Source: Thermincola carboxydiphila (GTDB lineage: Bacteria > Bacillota > Thermincolia > Thermincolales > UBA2595). Taken from it: DNA of 64,000 bases. Numbering within the stretch: position 1 is the stretch's first letter; every line of letters begins with the position of its first letter. Below are positions 36,814 through 45,995 of the stretch, piece by piece. Where the stretch lies: positions 21,182-85,181 of the forward strand of contig JAENZX010000003.1 in NCBI GenBank assembly GCA_016841045.1. Reading direction: 5' to 3'. A program made the translations under genes and the position numbers. The notes under the pieces are model-generated. The model had not been told where the DNA came from, ran no database searches, and saw nothing but the letters and a program-made list of their open reading frames with translations.

Positions 36814-37929
36814 ATGACAAGATCCCCTGTATCAGAAAAAACAGTAACTGTGGATTTGGGTGAAAAGAGCTATCCTATATATATAGGGAAGAATATTTTA
36901 CCCGAGTTTGGAGTATACGTAAAAAGAAAAGTTACCGGGCCAAAGGTACTGGTAGTTACAAACCCTACAGTGAATAACCTTTATGGTAAGGTTGTAGCTG
37001 ATAGTTTGCAGCGTTCCGGCTACGAGGTATCGATTGGAGAAGTACCAGATGGTGAAAGCTACAAGTCACTAGATTCGGCAAGACTTTTATACGATATAGC
37101 TTTTGAAAATAATTTGGACAGGAGTTGTGCCATCATTGCTTTAGGCGGTGGAGTAATCGGGGATCTAGCCGGTTTTGTAGCTGCAACCTATATGAGAGGA
37201 ATTCCTTTTATTCAAGTGCCTACTACTCTCCTCGCTCAGGTTGACAGCAGTGTTGGCGGGAAAGTAGCAGTAAATCATCCCAAGGGGAAGAATATTATCG
37301 GGGCATTTTACCAACCTAAAATGGTCTTTGCAGATACGGGAACCCTGTCTACTCTGGCCCAACGCGAGGTCAGGGGCGGAATGGCGGAAGTTATTAAGTA
37401 CGGGATAATATGGGACCCGGCCTTTTTTAATTACCTGGAGGAAAGCCATACACTTATTAAAGAAATGGATACCGGAGCATTGATTCATATTGTAGAGACT
37501 TCATGCAGCATAAAAGCCAGGGTTGTTGAACAGGATGAAACTGAACAAGGTATTAGGGCAATATTAAATTATGGACATACCTTTGGTCATGCCTTAGAAG
37601 CCCTGACCGGTTACAAGAGATATATTCATGGCGAAGCTGTAGCGATTGGGATGGTAACAGCGGCCGATGCTGCTGTAAAGCTTGAAATGTTGGATTCAGC
37701 AGTAAGGGAACGCATTGAAAAGGTTATAAATCTTTATGAATTACCGGTTAAATCAAAGAAGCTAAGCGTTGATGATGTAATTGAATCTATGGGACATGAT
37801 AAAAAAGTAAAGGCCGGCAGGGTACGATATGTGCTGCCTGAAGAGATTGGCCAGGTAAACATTGTCACTGATATTTCATATGATATACTTACCGAGATTC
37901 TTACAGAACGTTTAACAGGCAACGATTAA
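36814..37929 (+). CDS. aroB: 3-Dehydroquinate synthase
   Basis: 371 residues from ATG 36814, which has AAAAAGGAGCG upstream; a longer in-frame extension would overlap aroK. Motifs include ALGGGVIGDLAGFVAATYMR (NAD/substrate), PTTLLAQVDSSVGGK and NYGHTFGHALE with the zinc-binding His. It closes DAHP to 3-dehydroquinate. Confidence 0.95.
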   Translation: MTRSPVSEKTVTVDLGEKSYPIYIGKNILPEFGVYVKRKVTGPKVLVVTNPTVNNLYGKVVADSLQRSGYEVSIGEVPDGESYKSLDSARLLYDIAFENNLDRSCAIIALGGGVIGDLAGFVAATYMRGIPFIQVPTTLLAQVDSSVGGKVAVNHPKGKNIIGAFYQPKMVFADTGTLSTLAQREVRGGMAEVIKYGIIWDPAFFNYLEESHTLIKEMDTGALIHIVETSCSIKARVVEQDETEQGIRAILNYGHTFGHALEALTGYKRYIHGEAVAIGMVTAADAAVKLEMLDSAVRERIEKVINLYELPVKSKKLSVDDVIESMGHDKKVKAGRVRYVLPEEIGQVNIVTDISYDILTEILTERLTGND

Positions 37930-38032
37930 TATTACTATTACCGGCCGAAGCCTAACTATATAAGCAAATAAAAGAGTATAGTCCGGTAAATTAGGGAAAA
38001 AATAAATCGGAGAAACTGTTGGAGGTGTTCCC

Positions 38033-39460
38033 GTGTTATCAAAAGGGGATTTGCAGGAAGTTCTTCAATTAGCTTTGGCTAAAGGTGGGGATTTTGCTGA
38101 TATTTTTATTGAGGAGAAGAGAACTTCTGGTGTAGGATGCGAGGCCGATAAAATAGAGAGAATCAACTCGGGTATTGACGCGGGAGCCGGAATTAGGGTT
38201 GTCTCAGGTGACACAACAGCTTACGCGTATACAAATGATTTGACTAAAGAAGGAGTTTCCGAGGTCGCCAGAGTTGTTAGCAGTGCCTCTGAGGGAGGTA
38301 GTAAAGGTATTAATATTAATTTAAATAAGATTAGTTCACCGGTAGAGTTTGAAGTTACCTCTATGCCTGATAAAGTTAATATTGATGATAAGGTTAATAT
38401 GGTTAACAGGGCTAATAAGACTGCCAGGGAATTTGACAGCCGCATCAAGCAGGTTAGTGTTGGAGTAGCAGATGTCATTCAAAATGTAGTAATTGCCAAC
38501 TCTCTCGGGGATTATGTTGAGGATCAGCGAGTGAGAACAAGATTTATGATAAATACAGTGGCAGCCGATGAGGGGGTTATTCAGACAGGTTATAATGCTG
38601 TTGGTGGGTTTGTAGGGTTTGAACTGTTTGATGAAGCATCTCCTGAAGTGGTCGCCAGTGAAGCAGCAGGCAGGGCAGTAAAGATGCTGGAAGCTAAACC
38701 AGCTCCTGCCGGTAAGATGCAGGTCGTAATGGCTGCCGAAGCAGGGGGAACAATGGTTCATGAAGCTTGTGGACACGGGCTTGAAGCAGACTTGGTTCAG
38801 AAGCGGCTTTCGGTCTATGGCAATAAAAAAGGTGAAAAAGTAGCTTCTGATGTAATAACTGTAATTGATGATGCAACAATAAAAACAAAATACGGATTCT
38901 TTCGATTCGACGATGAAGGAACTCCCGGTCAGAAAACAATCCTGATAAAAGATGGCATACTTGAGGATTATATGTATGACCGCCTAACTTCCATGAAAGA
39001 GAACCGGCCTTCTTCAGGTAACGGAAGGCGGGAGTCATACCAGGATAAGCCAATACCACGAATGACAAATACCTATATTGCCCCGGGCAAGGATGACCCT
39101 GATAAAATAATCGGGCACGTGAAGAATGGCTTGCTGGTTAAAAAAATGGGCGGGGGTCAGGTTAATACAACTAACGGTGATTTTGTATTTGATGTCGCTG
39201 AGGGTTATCTAATAAAAGACGGAGATATTGCAGGGCCGGTAAGGGGAGCTACACTGACGGGAAATGGGCCTGAGGTATTACAAAAGGTAGATATGGTTGG
39301 AAATGATTTGGGCTACACCATAGGGACCTGTGGTAAAGACGGGCAGGGTGTCCCGGTTTCAGACGCACAGCCCACCATGCATATTCCTGAAATTATCGTC
39401 GGCGGAACTGCCCATGGTGATGATGGGAGTCCACAGATAAAGAGGATACGGCGGATGTAA
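38033..39460 (+). CDS. tldD: TldD metalloprotease subunit
   Basis: 475 residues, starting at GTG behind GGAGGTG. The zinc-binding HEACGH motif is present (MVHEACGHGLEAD). TldD and the inactive partner PmbA/TldE form a protease that trims peptides and helps in modified-peptide maturation. The partner gene occurs at 41025, separated by two other genes. Confidence 0.92.
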   Translation: MLSKGDLQEVLQLALAKGGDFADIFIEEKRTSGVGCEADKIERINSGIDAGAGIRVVSGDTTAYAYTNDLTKEGVSEVARVVSSASEGGSKGININLNKISSPVEFEVTSMPDKVNIDDKVNMVNRANKTAREFDSRIKQVSVGVADVIQNVVIANSLGDYVEDQRVRTRFMINTVAADEGVIQTGYNAVGGFVGFELFDEASPEVVASEAAGRAVKMLEAKPAPAGKMQVVMAAEAGGTMVHEACGHGLEADLVQKRLSVYGNKKGEKVASDVITVIDDATIKTKYGFFRFDDEGTPGQKTILIKDGILEDYMYDRLTSMKENRPSSGNGRRESYQDKPIPRMTNTYIAPGKDDPDKIIGHVKNGLLVKKMGGGQVNTTNGDFVFDVAEGYLIKDGDIAGPVRGATLTGNGPEVLQKVDMVGNDLGYTIGTCGKDGQGVPVSDAQPTMHIPEIIVGGTAHGDDGSPQIKRIRRM

Positions 39461-39546
39461 ACGTCAGAGTAAAAATTTTCATTGATGAACCTTAATATGT
39501 GGTGATATAATTAATTGCTACACTACATATGAAAGGTGTTACTGCA

Positions 39547-40005
39547 ATGATATTTCGGAAAGCCAGGATAAGTGATGTGGAAACTATACATGGCCTGATA
39601 ACACATTATGCAAACGAAGGTCTGATGCTGGCCCGTTCCAGGACAATGCTTTATGAGTTTATCAGGGATTTTACGGTTGCTGAGGAAAATGGTAAGATAC
39701 TTGCCGCGGGAGGACTTCACATTTTGTGGGAAGACCTTGCTGAAATAAGAGCTCTGACTGTCGCGCCAGGCTATGCAAAAAAGGGTATTGGGAGAGGTAT
39801 GGTTACTCACTTTGTCAAAGAGGCATGGGAACTCGGCATTCCCAAGGTATTTGCACTTACTTACCAACTTGGTTTCTTTGAGAAGTGTGGTTTCACTCTT
39901 GTATCAAAAGATGTTCTTCCACATAAGGTATGGCAGGAGTGTATAAACTGCCCGAAATTTCCGAACTGTGATGAAAATGCAGTATTATTACAGATACGAA
40001 GATAA
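39547..40005 (+). CDS. GNAT acetyltransferase, short NAGS-like
   Basis: 152 residues from ATG 39547, which follows AAAGGTG. GNAT core with PGYAKKGIGRGMV (acetyl-CoA loop). The flanking sequence AAGGLHILWEDLAEIRAL and the C-terminal FFEKCGF and CPKFPNC pattern resemble the short N-acetylglutamate synthases of anaerobes. No arg genes are near, so the role is inferred from the family. Confidence 0.78.
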   Translation: MIFRKARISDVETIHGLITHYANEGLMLARSRTMLYEFIRDFTVAEENGKILAAGGLHILWEDLAEIRALTVAPGYAKKGIGRGMVTHFVKEAWELGIPKVFALTYQLGFFEKCGFTLVSKDVLPHKVWQECINCPKFPNCDENAVLLQIRR

Positions 40006-40033
40006 AAAGAATCGCCAAATCTGCCAATTAGGT

Positions 40034-40065
40034 AACTCAGGTGCTAAGATAGGCCTGAGTTTTTT
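40034..40065 (+). terminator. Terminator after the NAGS-like gene
   Basis: AACTCAGG (40034-40041) pairs with CCTGAGTT (40054-40061), followed by T residues. Confidence 0.82.
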
Positions 40066-40130
40066 GTATTCTAATTAAAAGAAAGCGGCATAATCTATAT
40101 CTATGAAAGTTTTTTTTGATAGGAGGTAAC

Positions 40131-40916
40131 ATGAAAATAAACCGTTGGGTAATGTATGCTCTGGCTTTAGCTTTAGTTTTAACGCTATGGATTTGGAGTC
40201 CATGGCAGAATGGTAAACAGTCCCTGGAATTTGATAATGCAGTTGATGTGATTGCAGCATCCCAGGAAAAAATGGATGATGTTAAAAACTACAAATATAA
40301 AACAGAAATTACGGTGGGAAACCAAATAAAAGTTGACATTGATAACAAGGTAGTCAGAGATGAACCTAACCGACAGTTGATGGATTTTTCCTGGAGTGCG
40401 CCAAACATGACAGGAACAGCGGCTATGTATGCCCAGGGAGAAACTATAATATTGTATAATCCACTTAAAGATAGTTGGCAAGTGCCTTCAGAGGAACCTA
40501 CACTAAAACCATTTCTGGGTTTTTTCTGGAGACAGGTGAATTTGGTCGATCCTGTTGAAAATCTATTAAAAGCAAATGTAAAGGCTAAGGATATTTCGGT
40601 AGTTAAGAATGAAACAGAACAAACTGCGGATACGGTGACAGTTCAGATAATACCCAATGAAAACGCGGTTTCCGAACTTACCAAGGCTTTGCCGCCACAG
40701 CTTATAGGAGCTGAACTCAAGGATTTAAAGCAGCTCTTTTGGATTTCAAAAAATAATTTTCTGGTCAGTCGTTATGAAGTGCGTGCGACAGTATCATTTT
40801 TTGGAATTAAGACAATGGATTTTAAGAGTGTCTCAGTCCCGTTAGACTACAATAAAACTGAGATTGTTATGCCTAAACAACTAACTGATAGACTAAAACA
40901 AATGAAAACCCCGTGA
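40131..40916 (+). CDS. LolA-like secreted or anchored protein
   Basis: 261 residues from ATG 40131 behind AGGAGGTAAC. A signal/anchor helix (about 5-24) is followed by a beta-rich domain: DNAVDVIAASQEKMDDVKNY, then repeated strand-like stretches (GETIILYNPLKDSW). The layout fits the LolA/LppX-like superfamily, which binds lipids or acts as an outer-face sensor. No lipobox cysteine is seen. Confidence 0.6.
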   Translation: MKINRWVMYALALALVLTLWIWSPWQNGKQSLEFDNAVDVIAASQEKMDDVKNYKYKTEITVGNQIKVDIDNKVVRDEPNRQLMDFSWSAPNMTGTAAMYAQGETIILYNPLKDSWQVPSEEPTLKPFLGFFWRQVNLVDPVENLLKANVKAKDISVVKNETEQTADTVTVQIIPNENAVSELTKALPPQLIGAELKDLKQLFWISKNNFLVSRYEVRATVSFFGIKTMDFKSVSVPLDYNKTEIVMPKQLTDRLKQMKTP

Positions 40917-40930
40917 TATTCACGGGGTTT
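40906..40930 (+). terminator. Terminator overlapping the LolA-like gene end
   Basis: AAACCCCGTG (40906-40915) pairs with CACGGGGTTT (40921-40930); the stem includes the stop codon. T-run is weak. Confidence 0.65.
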
Positions 40931-41024
40931 CATATTCTTCTGATATCCTCTCTTTATTCCCTGAAGGAATATTCTTACTTCCATTGAATTATACTACTTT
41001 AGAGATAGAAAGGATGGTGCGACG

Positions 41025-42368
41025 ATGGCTATCAATTTAAAAGATTTAGCTATAAATGTTGTTCAGAAAGCACGGCAGTTGGGAGCAGACCAATCTGAAG
41101 CATTTCTGATAAAATCCAAAGATTTAAGTATAGATGTAAGTGGCGGTAAAGTGGAAACTCTTAAGCTGGCTGAAGACATGGGTCTTGGGGTCAGAATATT
41201 TAGGAGTGGGCGAATTGGTTTCGCTTATACCTCAGACCTGGGTCAGACTGCTGTTGATGAAATTATCAGGCAGGCGCTAGCTAATTCTGATAAAACCAGT
41301 TCTGATGAGTTTAATTCTATGCCCAAGCCGGGTGGTTCATATGCTTCCATTGATCTTTTTGACCCGGAAATTTCGAAAATACCTGTGGAGGAAAAAATAG
41401 ACATAGCCAAATCAATTGAACAGGCTGCTAGGCAGTCAGATGCCAGAATCACTATAACTGAACGTTCCTCTTATTTTGACGCAGAGTATGAGGTAATCCT
41501 GGCTAATTCACTTGGGATTTCGGCCGATTACCGGGGAGCCTACTGCGGATGTTACGCTGACCTCGTAGCAGAAGAAAAAGGTGACAACCAAACCGGCTTT
41601 GCTCTAAAGCTTACCCTTAACTTCAGCGAATTAGATCCCCTAAGAGTTGGCCGGGAAGCAGCAGAAAAAGCTGTGCGTAAGCTTGGGGCAACTACGGTGG
41701 ACACTCAGAAGGCAGTAATTGTTTTTGATCCATATGTGGCAACTAATTTTCTCGGAGTTATTGCACCGGCTCTTTCTGCGGAGGCAGTACAAAAGGGCAA
41801 GTCTCTTTTCGGTGGGAAGGTTGGTCAAAATGTTGCATCAGAAAAGATTACAATTGTAGACCATGGTGCACTGCCTGGTGGCATTTCTTCGGCACCCTTT
41901 GACGGGGAAGGTGTACCTACTTCAAAAACCGTATTGATTCAAAATGGTCAACTGAAGAGTTTCCTTCATAATACATATACCGCTGCCAAAGATGGCGTTA
42001 ATTCTACAGGAAATGGTATACGGGGGTCTTTTAAAGGAACTCCGGAAGTTGGAACTACAAATTTTTATGTTGAACCGGGGCCTTACAGCTCTGATGAGAT
42101 TCTTAAAGATATTTCTTCAGGCCTTTATATAACAGATGTTATGGGGATGCATACGGCAAATCCAATCTCAGGGGATTTTTCCGTTGGTGCTGCAGGAATA
42201 TGGATTGAAAACGGAAAGCTAACCAGACCTGTTCGTGGTGTGGCAATTGCCGGGAATATTCTCGAACTACTTAAGGAAGTCGAAGGGGTTGGATCTGATT
42301 TGACGTTTTTTGGAAGTAAAGGTTCACCTACAGTCCGTATTGCAAAGATGACGGTTAGTGGTTCCTAG
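41025..42368 (+). CDS. pmbA: PmbA/TldE protease partner subunit
   Basis: 447 residues, the U62-family fold matching TldD but without the HExxxH zinc motif. Family segments include SGGKVETLKLAEDMGLGVRI near the start and GLYITDVMGMHTANPISGDF near the end. It pairs with TldD, the active subunit. AGAAAGGATGG lies before the ATG. Confidence 0.9.
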   Translation: MAINLKDLAINVVQKARQLGADQSEAFLIKSKDLSIDVSGGKVETLKLAEDMGLGVRIFRSGRIGFAYTSDLGQTAVDEIIRQALANSDKTSSDEFNSMPKPGGSYASIDLFDPEISKIPVEEKIDIAKSIEQAARQSDARITITERSSYFDAEYEVILANSLGISADYRGAYCGCYADLVAEEKGDNQTGFALKLTLNFSELDPLRVGREAAEKAVRKLGATTVDTQKAVIVFDPYVATNFLGVIAPALSAEAVQKGKSLFGGKVGQNVASEKITIVDHGALPGGISSAPFDGEGVPTSKTVLIQNGQLKSFLHNTYTAAKDGVNSTGNGIRGSFKGTPEVGTTNFYVEPGPYSSDEILKDISSGLYITDVMGMHTANPISGDFSVGAAGIWIENGKLTRPVRGVAIAGNILELLKEVEGVGSDLTFFGSKGSPTVRIAKMTVSGS

Positions 42369-42454
42369 AGCCGGTTTTGTAGAATAAATACTATTCAAAC
42401 CTCGAAATTTATGATAAAATTGCAGGTGGAATATTTTAGATTAGGGTGATAATT

Positions 42455-42892
42455 TTGGCTAAAGTGCTGGTCTTAAACGGTCCAAACTTAAACCTGCTGG
42501 GAACAAGGGAGCCTGATGTATATGGCAGTGTTACTCTGGACCAGATTAATGGCAGCCTAACTGATTTAGCCAAAGAGCTTGGTGTAACTTTGGACTTTTT
42601 CCAGTCTAATCAAGAGGGTCAGCTGATTGATCGGATTCATCAAGCCATGAATGAAGTTGACGGGATTTTATTTAATCCCGGCGCTTTTACTCATTATAGT
42701 ATTGCACTGCGTGATGCTTTGTCAGCAGTGAAAATTCCCTGTGTGGAAGTGCATCTTTCCAATATCCACAGCAGGGAGGAATTCCGAAAGGTATCTGTTC
42801 TCGCTCCGGTCTGTGTAGGACAGATTTCCGGTTTTGGGGTTTTGAGTTACATGCTGGGATTGCGTGCAGTGGCAGAAAATATTAAAAAATAG
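42455..42892 (+). CDS. aroQ: 3-Dehydroquinate dehydratase, type II
   Basis: 145 residues from a TTG start behind AGGGTGAT (a GTG nine bases earlier is possible). Catalytic motifs are [35 protein letters not shown] and [14 protein letters not shown]. It dehydrates 3-dehydroquinate. Common order aroQ-pepP-efp in Clostridia is kept here. Confidence 0.95.
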   Translation: MAKVLVLNGPNLNLLGTREPDVYGSVTLDQINGSLTDLAKELGVTLDFFQSNQEGQLIDRIHQAMNEVDGILFNPGAFTHYSIALRDALSAVKIPCVEVHLSNIHSREEFRKVSVLAPVCVGQISGFGVLSYMLGLRAVAENIKK

Positions 42893-42912
42893 TATAAGCA
42901 GATGAGGTACTG

Positions 42913-43983
42913 ATGAGGAAACGGGTTGAAGCACTAAGAGCCGCTGTTCAGGAAAATGGCGTCGATGGGGTAATAGTGACAAAACAACAGAACTGGCAGT
43001 ATCTGAGCGGTTTCACTGGGAGTAATGCTATTCTGCTTGTCACTGAAAAGAGTAATATTCTGATTACAGACTTTAGATATATTGAGCAGGCTGCCCATGA
43101 AACAGAGGGTTTTAAGATAGTAAAGCAAACAGGATTGGCAGTTGATACCCTTGCCGAACAAGTAAAGGAACTCGGCTTAAAAAAAGTTGGTTTTGAAGAC
43201 GATAGTGTTACATACCATGAGTATGATTTATATAAAAAGAAAATACCAGATGCCGAATTATATCCATTACACCAGGTTATAGAAAAAATCAGAAGGATTA
43301 AGGATTCTGGTGAAATCAGCTTATTACAAAAGGCTGCAGAGATAACTGACCAGGCTTTTGGATATATAGTGGACAAGATTAAGCCAGGTGTAAAAGAATC
43401 TCAAATATCGCTGGAACTTGAATACTTCATGCGACAGAATGGGGCAGAGAAGCCGGCATTTGACACCATTGTGGCTTCGGGATATCGGGGAGCGCTTCCA
43501 CACGGTATTGCCTCCAATAAGGAAATAGAGCAAGGGGACCTTATAGTAATTGATTTTGGTGCTGTTTTTCAAGGTTACCATGCTGATATGACCAGGACCG
43601 TTGTTGTCGGTAAACCAGACAGGCAGCAAGAAGAAATCTACAACTTGGTTTTAAGGGCCCAGATGAAAGCTCTTGAGGTGCTAAAACCGGGAATAAAGTG
43701 TTCTGATGTTGATTTTGCCGCAAGGAATATCATAAGTAATGAAGGATATGGCGCTAATTTCGGGCATGGGTTGGGGCACAGTGTAGGGCTTGAGATACAT
43801 GAAAGTCCAAGCTTATCACCAAGAGATGATACAGTTCTTGAACCGGGAATGGTAATAACCGTAGAACCGGGAGTTTATCTGAACGGATGGGGCGGTGTGC
43901 GTATTGAAGACCTCGTCCTGGTGACACCGGTAGGGTGTAAAATACTTTCCACATCCACAAAAAAACTAATACAGCTTCAGTAG
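42913..43983 (+). CDS. pepP: Xaa-Pro peptidase, M24 family
   Basis: 356 residues. An N-terminal creatinase-like domain (1-125) is followed by a pita-bread metallopeptidase domain. Metal ligands lie in DFGAVFQGYHADMTRT, GHGLGHSVGLEIHESP and later glutamates (EPGVY and the GVRIEDLVLV region). It removes an N-terminal residue before proline. It lies directly upstream of efp. Confidence 0.92.
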   Translation: MRKRVEALRAAVQENGVDGVIVTKQQNWQYLSGFTGSNAILLVTEKSNILITDFRYIEQAAHETEGFKIVKQTGLAVDTLAEQVKELGLKKVGFEDDSVTYHEYDLYKKKIPDAELYPLHQVIEKIRRIKDSGEISLLQKAAEITDQAFGYIVDKIKPGVKESQISLELEYFMRQNGAEKPAFDTIVASGYRGALPHGIASNKEIEQGDLIVIDFGAVFQGYHADMTRTVVVGKPDRQQEEIYNLVLRAQMKALEVLKPGIKCSDVDFAARNIISNEGYGANFGHGLGHSVGLEIHESPSLSPRDDTVLEPGMVITVEPGVYLNGWGGVRIEDLVLVTPVGCKILSTSTKKLIQLQ

Positions 43984-44053
43984 CCAAGGGGTTCGGTAGT
44001 TTTGCTGAACACCCCAAAAACATACATAATAATTGAGGAGGTATAACTTAATA

Positions 44054-44611
44054 ATGATTTCTACTAATGATTTTAAAACCGGTGTTACTATTGAAATTGA
44101 TGGTGATGTTTTTACTGTAATTGACTTCCAACACGTCAAGCCCGGTAAAGGTGCTGCTTTTGTTCGTGCCAAACTTAAAAATGCCAGAACCGGCGGAGTA
44201 GTTGAGCGTACTTTTAACGCTGGTGAAAAAGTATCAAAAGCCCGCATTGAGCGTCGTGAAATGCAGTATTTGTACAATGACGGAGAGAGTTATAATTTTA
44301 TGGATAACCAGTCCTATGATCAGATTTCTATAACTAAGGAGAAACTCGGAGACGCTGTTAAGTATCTAAAGGAAAATACAAATGTTCATGTAGTTCAATA
44401 CGAGTCCGAGGTTATCGGTGTCGATCTCCCCAATATGGTTGAACTTGAAGTGACTGCTACAGATCCCGGAATCAAAGGTGATACAGCTTCCGGCGGTTCA
44501 AAACCAGCGACCCTTGAGACAGGAGCAGTGGTACAGGTACCCTTCTTTGTGGAAGTTGGCGATATACTTCAGATTGATACCCGTAGCGGTGCTTATCTGA
44601 AGCGTGCGTAA
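44054..44611 (+). CDS. efp: Elongation factor P
   Basis: 185 residues, the exact family length. The loop with PGKGAAF contains the lysine at position 32 that is modified in some bacteria. It relieves ribosome stalling on proline stretches. ATG 44054 lies 11 bases after GGAGGT. Confidence 0.96.
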   Translation: MISTNDFKTGVTIEIDGDVFTVIDFQHVKPGKGAAFVRAKLKNARTGGVVERTFNAGEKVSKARIERREMQYLYNDGESYNFMDNQSYDQISITKEKLGDAVKYLKENTNVHVVQYESEVIGVDLPNMVELEVTATDPGIKGDTASGGSKPATLETGAVVQVPFFVEVGDILQIDTRSGAYLKRA

Positions 44612-44709
44612 CATATTCCAATATACTTAATACTTAGGTTTAAATTCCCCCTAAAATAGTTATACTAGTAGGAGCTAGTAGTCCTAACTATTTGAAGGGG
44701 GTTATTTAT

Positions 44710-45135
44710 TTGCAGAATTTGAGGGAAAAGATAGCTTACCTCCAGGGTTTGACCAAAGGATTGGATATTGATGATCTGACAAAAGAAGGTAAGGTACTTA
44801 GTGGGATTATCGAACTATTGGGAGAAGTTGCAGATCAGCTTGAAGACATCGAAGTTGCCCATGAAGATTTGGAGGAATATGTAGAAACCATCGATGAAGA
44901 CCTCTTTGACTTGGAAGGTGACATTTTTGGGACTGAAGAAATTGAAATGAATGACATGGTTGAGGTGGAATGCCCCAAGTGTCGCGAAGCAGTGTGTTTT
45001 GAATCGGAAATATTGGACGATGATGACCTTATCGAAGTAACTTGTCCCAACTGTGACGAGGTAGTGTACATGAATGATGATGAAACACTTAGTGATTTCT
45101 ATGAGGATGAGCTGCAGATCAATGAAGACCTGTAA
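44710..45135 (+). CDS. CD1247 N-terminal-domain protein
   Basis: 141 residues, highly acidic. The N-terminus MQNLREKIAYLQGLTKGLDI matches the CD1247 domain found near efp in many Clostridia. The C-terminal half holds a zinc-ribbon-like pair CPKC and CPNC. A TTG start follows AAGGGGG. Function unknown. Confidence 0.8.
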   Translation: MQNLREKIAYLQGLTKGLDIDDLTKEGKVLSGIIELLGEVADQLEDIEVAHEDLEEYVETIDEDLFDLEGDIFGTEEIEMNDMVEVECPKCREAVCFESEILDDDDLIEVTCPNCDEVVYMNDDETLSDFYEDELQINEDL

Positions 45136-45144
45136 TTAGGACAT

Positions 45145-45169
45145 GCCCGCAATGGTGCGGGCTTTTTTT
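45145..45169 (+). terminator. Terminator after the CD1247-domain gene
   Basis: GCCCGCA, loop ATGG, TGCGGGC, T-run. Confidence 0.92.
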
Positions 45170-45235
45170 GTGGGTGCTTTTAAGCCGATAGCAGAGGCTT
45201 TTTTTACTTTAGGAACCTTTAAGGATACTCGGGCG

Positions 45236-45357
45236 AGGAGGGGACAGATGTTTCCTCCACGGCGGCAACACCTCAGCTCGTTACCGGATCCCGCATTCGC
45301 GGATCTCCGACGAGCGGATGGCAGACTCGCCGTTCCCGGAAAAATCTGTCCCCTCCT
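45236..45357. repeat. 122-bp GC-rich imperfect palindromic element
   Basis: Terminal 14-bp perfect inverted repeats (45236-45249 and 45344-45357, AGGAGGGGACAGAT type) flank an interior that also folds back: ACGGCG (45259-45264) with CGCCGT (45328-45333), GCTCG (45276-45280) with CGAGC (45311-45315), and a central CCGC/GCGG hairpin around 45296. All pairs share one centre. It looks richer in GC than its AT-rich neighbours. No protein is encoded. This fits a non-autonomous palindromic mobile element or REP-like sequence. Only one copy is visible in the window. Confidence 0.7.
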
Positions 45358-45387
45358 GGACTATTATCAAAGATTCTCTGAAAGAAA

Positions 45388-45407
45388 AAGCCGCTGTTAT
45401 GCGGCTT
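45388..45407 (-). terminator. Orphan minus-strand terminator
   Basis: AAGCCGC, loop, GCGGCTT; on the minus strand a T-rich run follows. No minus-strand gene that would use it is convincing, so it may be a remnant. Confidence 0.5.
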
Positions 45408-45558
45408 GGGGGGCGCTGGGCGTGAGAAAAGAAGATTTGTAAGAGGTTTTCCAAAAACTAAGTCCGTGTTCCGGGTTTTTGCCGTGGTAGGGGAAGAGGG
45501 GAATTGGAAGGTTTGTAAAGCGGCGCAAACCAAGATATTTCAGTTAGGGAGGAAAAAG

Positions 45559-45861
45559 GTGATTTTAGTCGAAGATAAAAAATTTGATGCATTGAAACAA
45601 AGGAAAGCATCTGTTCATGTGTGGGTTAGAGAAATGTATGAAGAACGGCAGATTAAGGCTAAAAAGAAAAAGGGTAGGTATAAACATGGGTGGAGTGCTA
45701 TGGTTTCTTTGAATTCATGGAAAAAGCAAGTGAAGGAAATAAAAACTAATTTATTTGCGATATATTTGGCCTGTAAAGATCCACGAGTTCCTTGGTACAC
45801 TTTCATACATTGGGGCCATGTCGTATCCCATAAATACATGATAATGTCCGTCATCGAATGA
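45559..45861 (+). pseudogene. Truncated DUF1232 (YkvA-like) gene
   Basis: A GTG behind AGGGAGG opens a 100-residue frame. Its middle part, KEIKTNLFAIYLACKDPRVP followed by WY, is the start of a DUF1232 domain, which normally goes on with a membrane-like helix and a SPIDLIPDFIP motif. That continuation is missing; the frame ends in unrelated residues and then stops. The gene seems cut by a rearrangement near 45800, close to the palindromic element. A short functional protein is not excluded. Confidence 0.55.
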
Positions 45862-45995
45862 TGTTCGTCAGCATATGCAAGGGATTTATTAATAGTTAAC
45901 ATAAATCTGAAGGTTATAAAATGACATGGGAGAATGAAACGGTAGAACGGAGAAGGCTAATTATGTGCGCAAACTGTAGGACGGAGGAGAATTTT

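Noticed and set aside
45143..45442. 99-residue frame over the palindromic element
   Set aside because: It begins inside a terminator hairpin and crosses the palindrome; no ribosome site.
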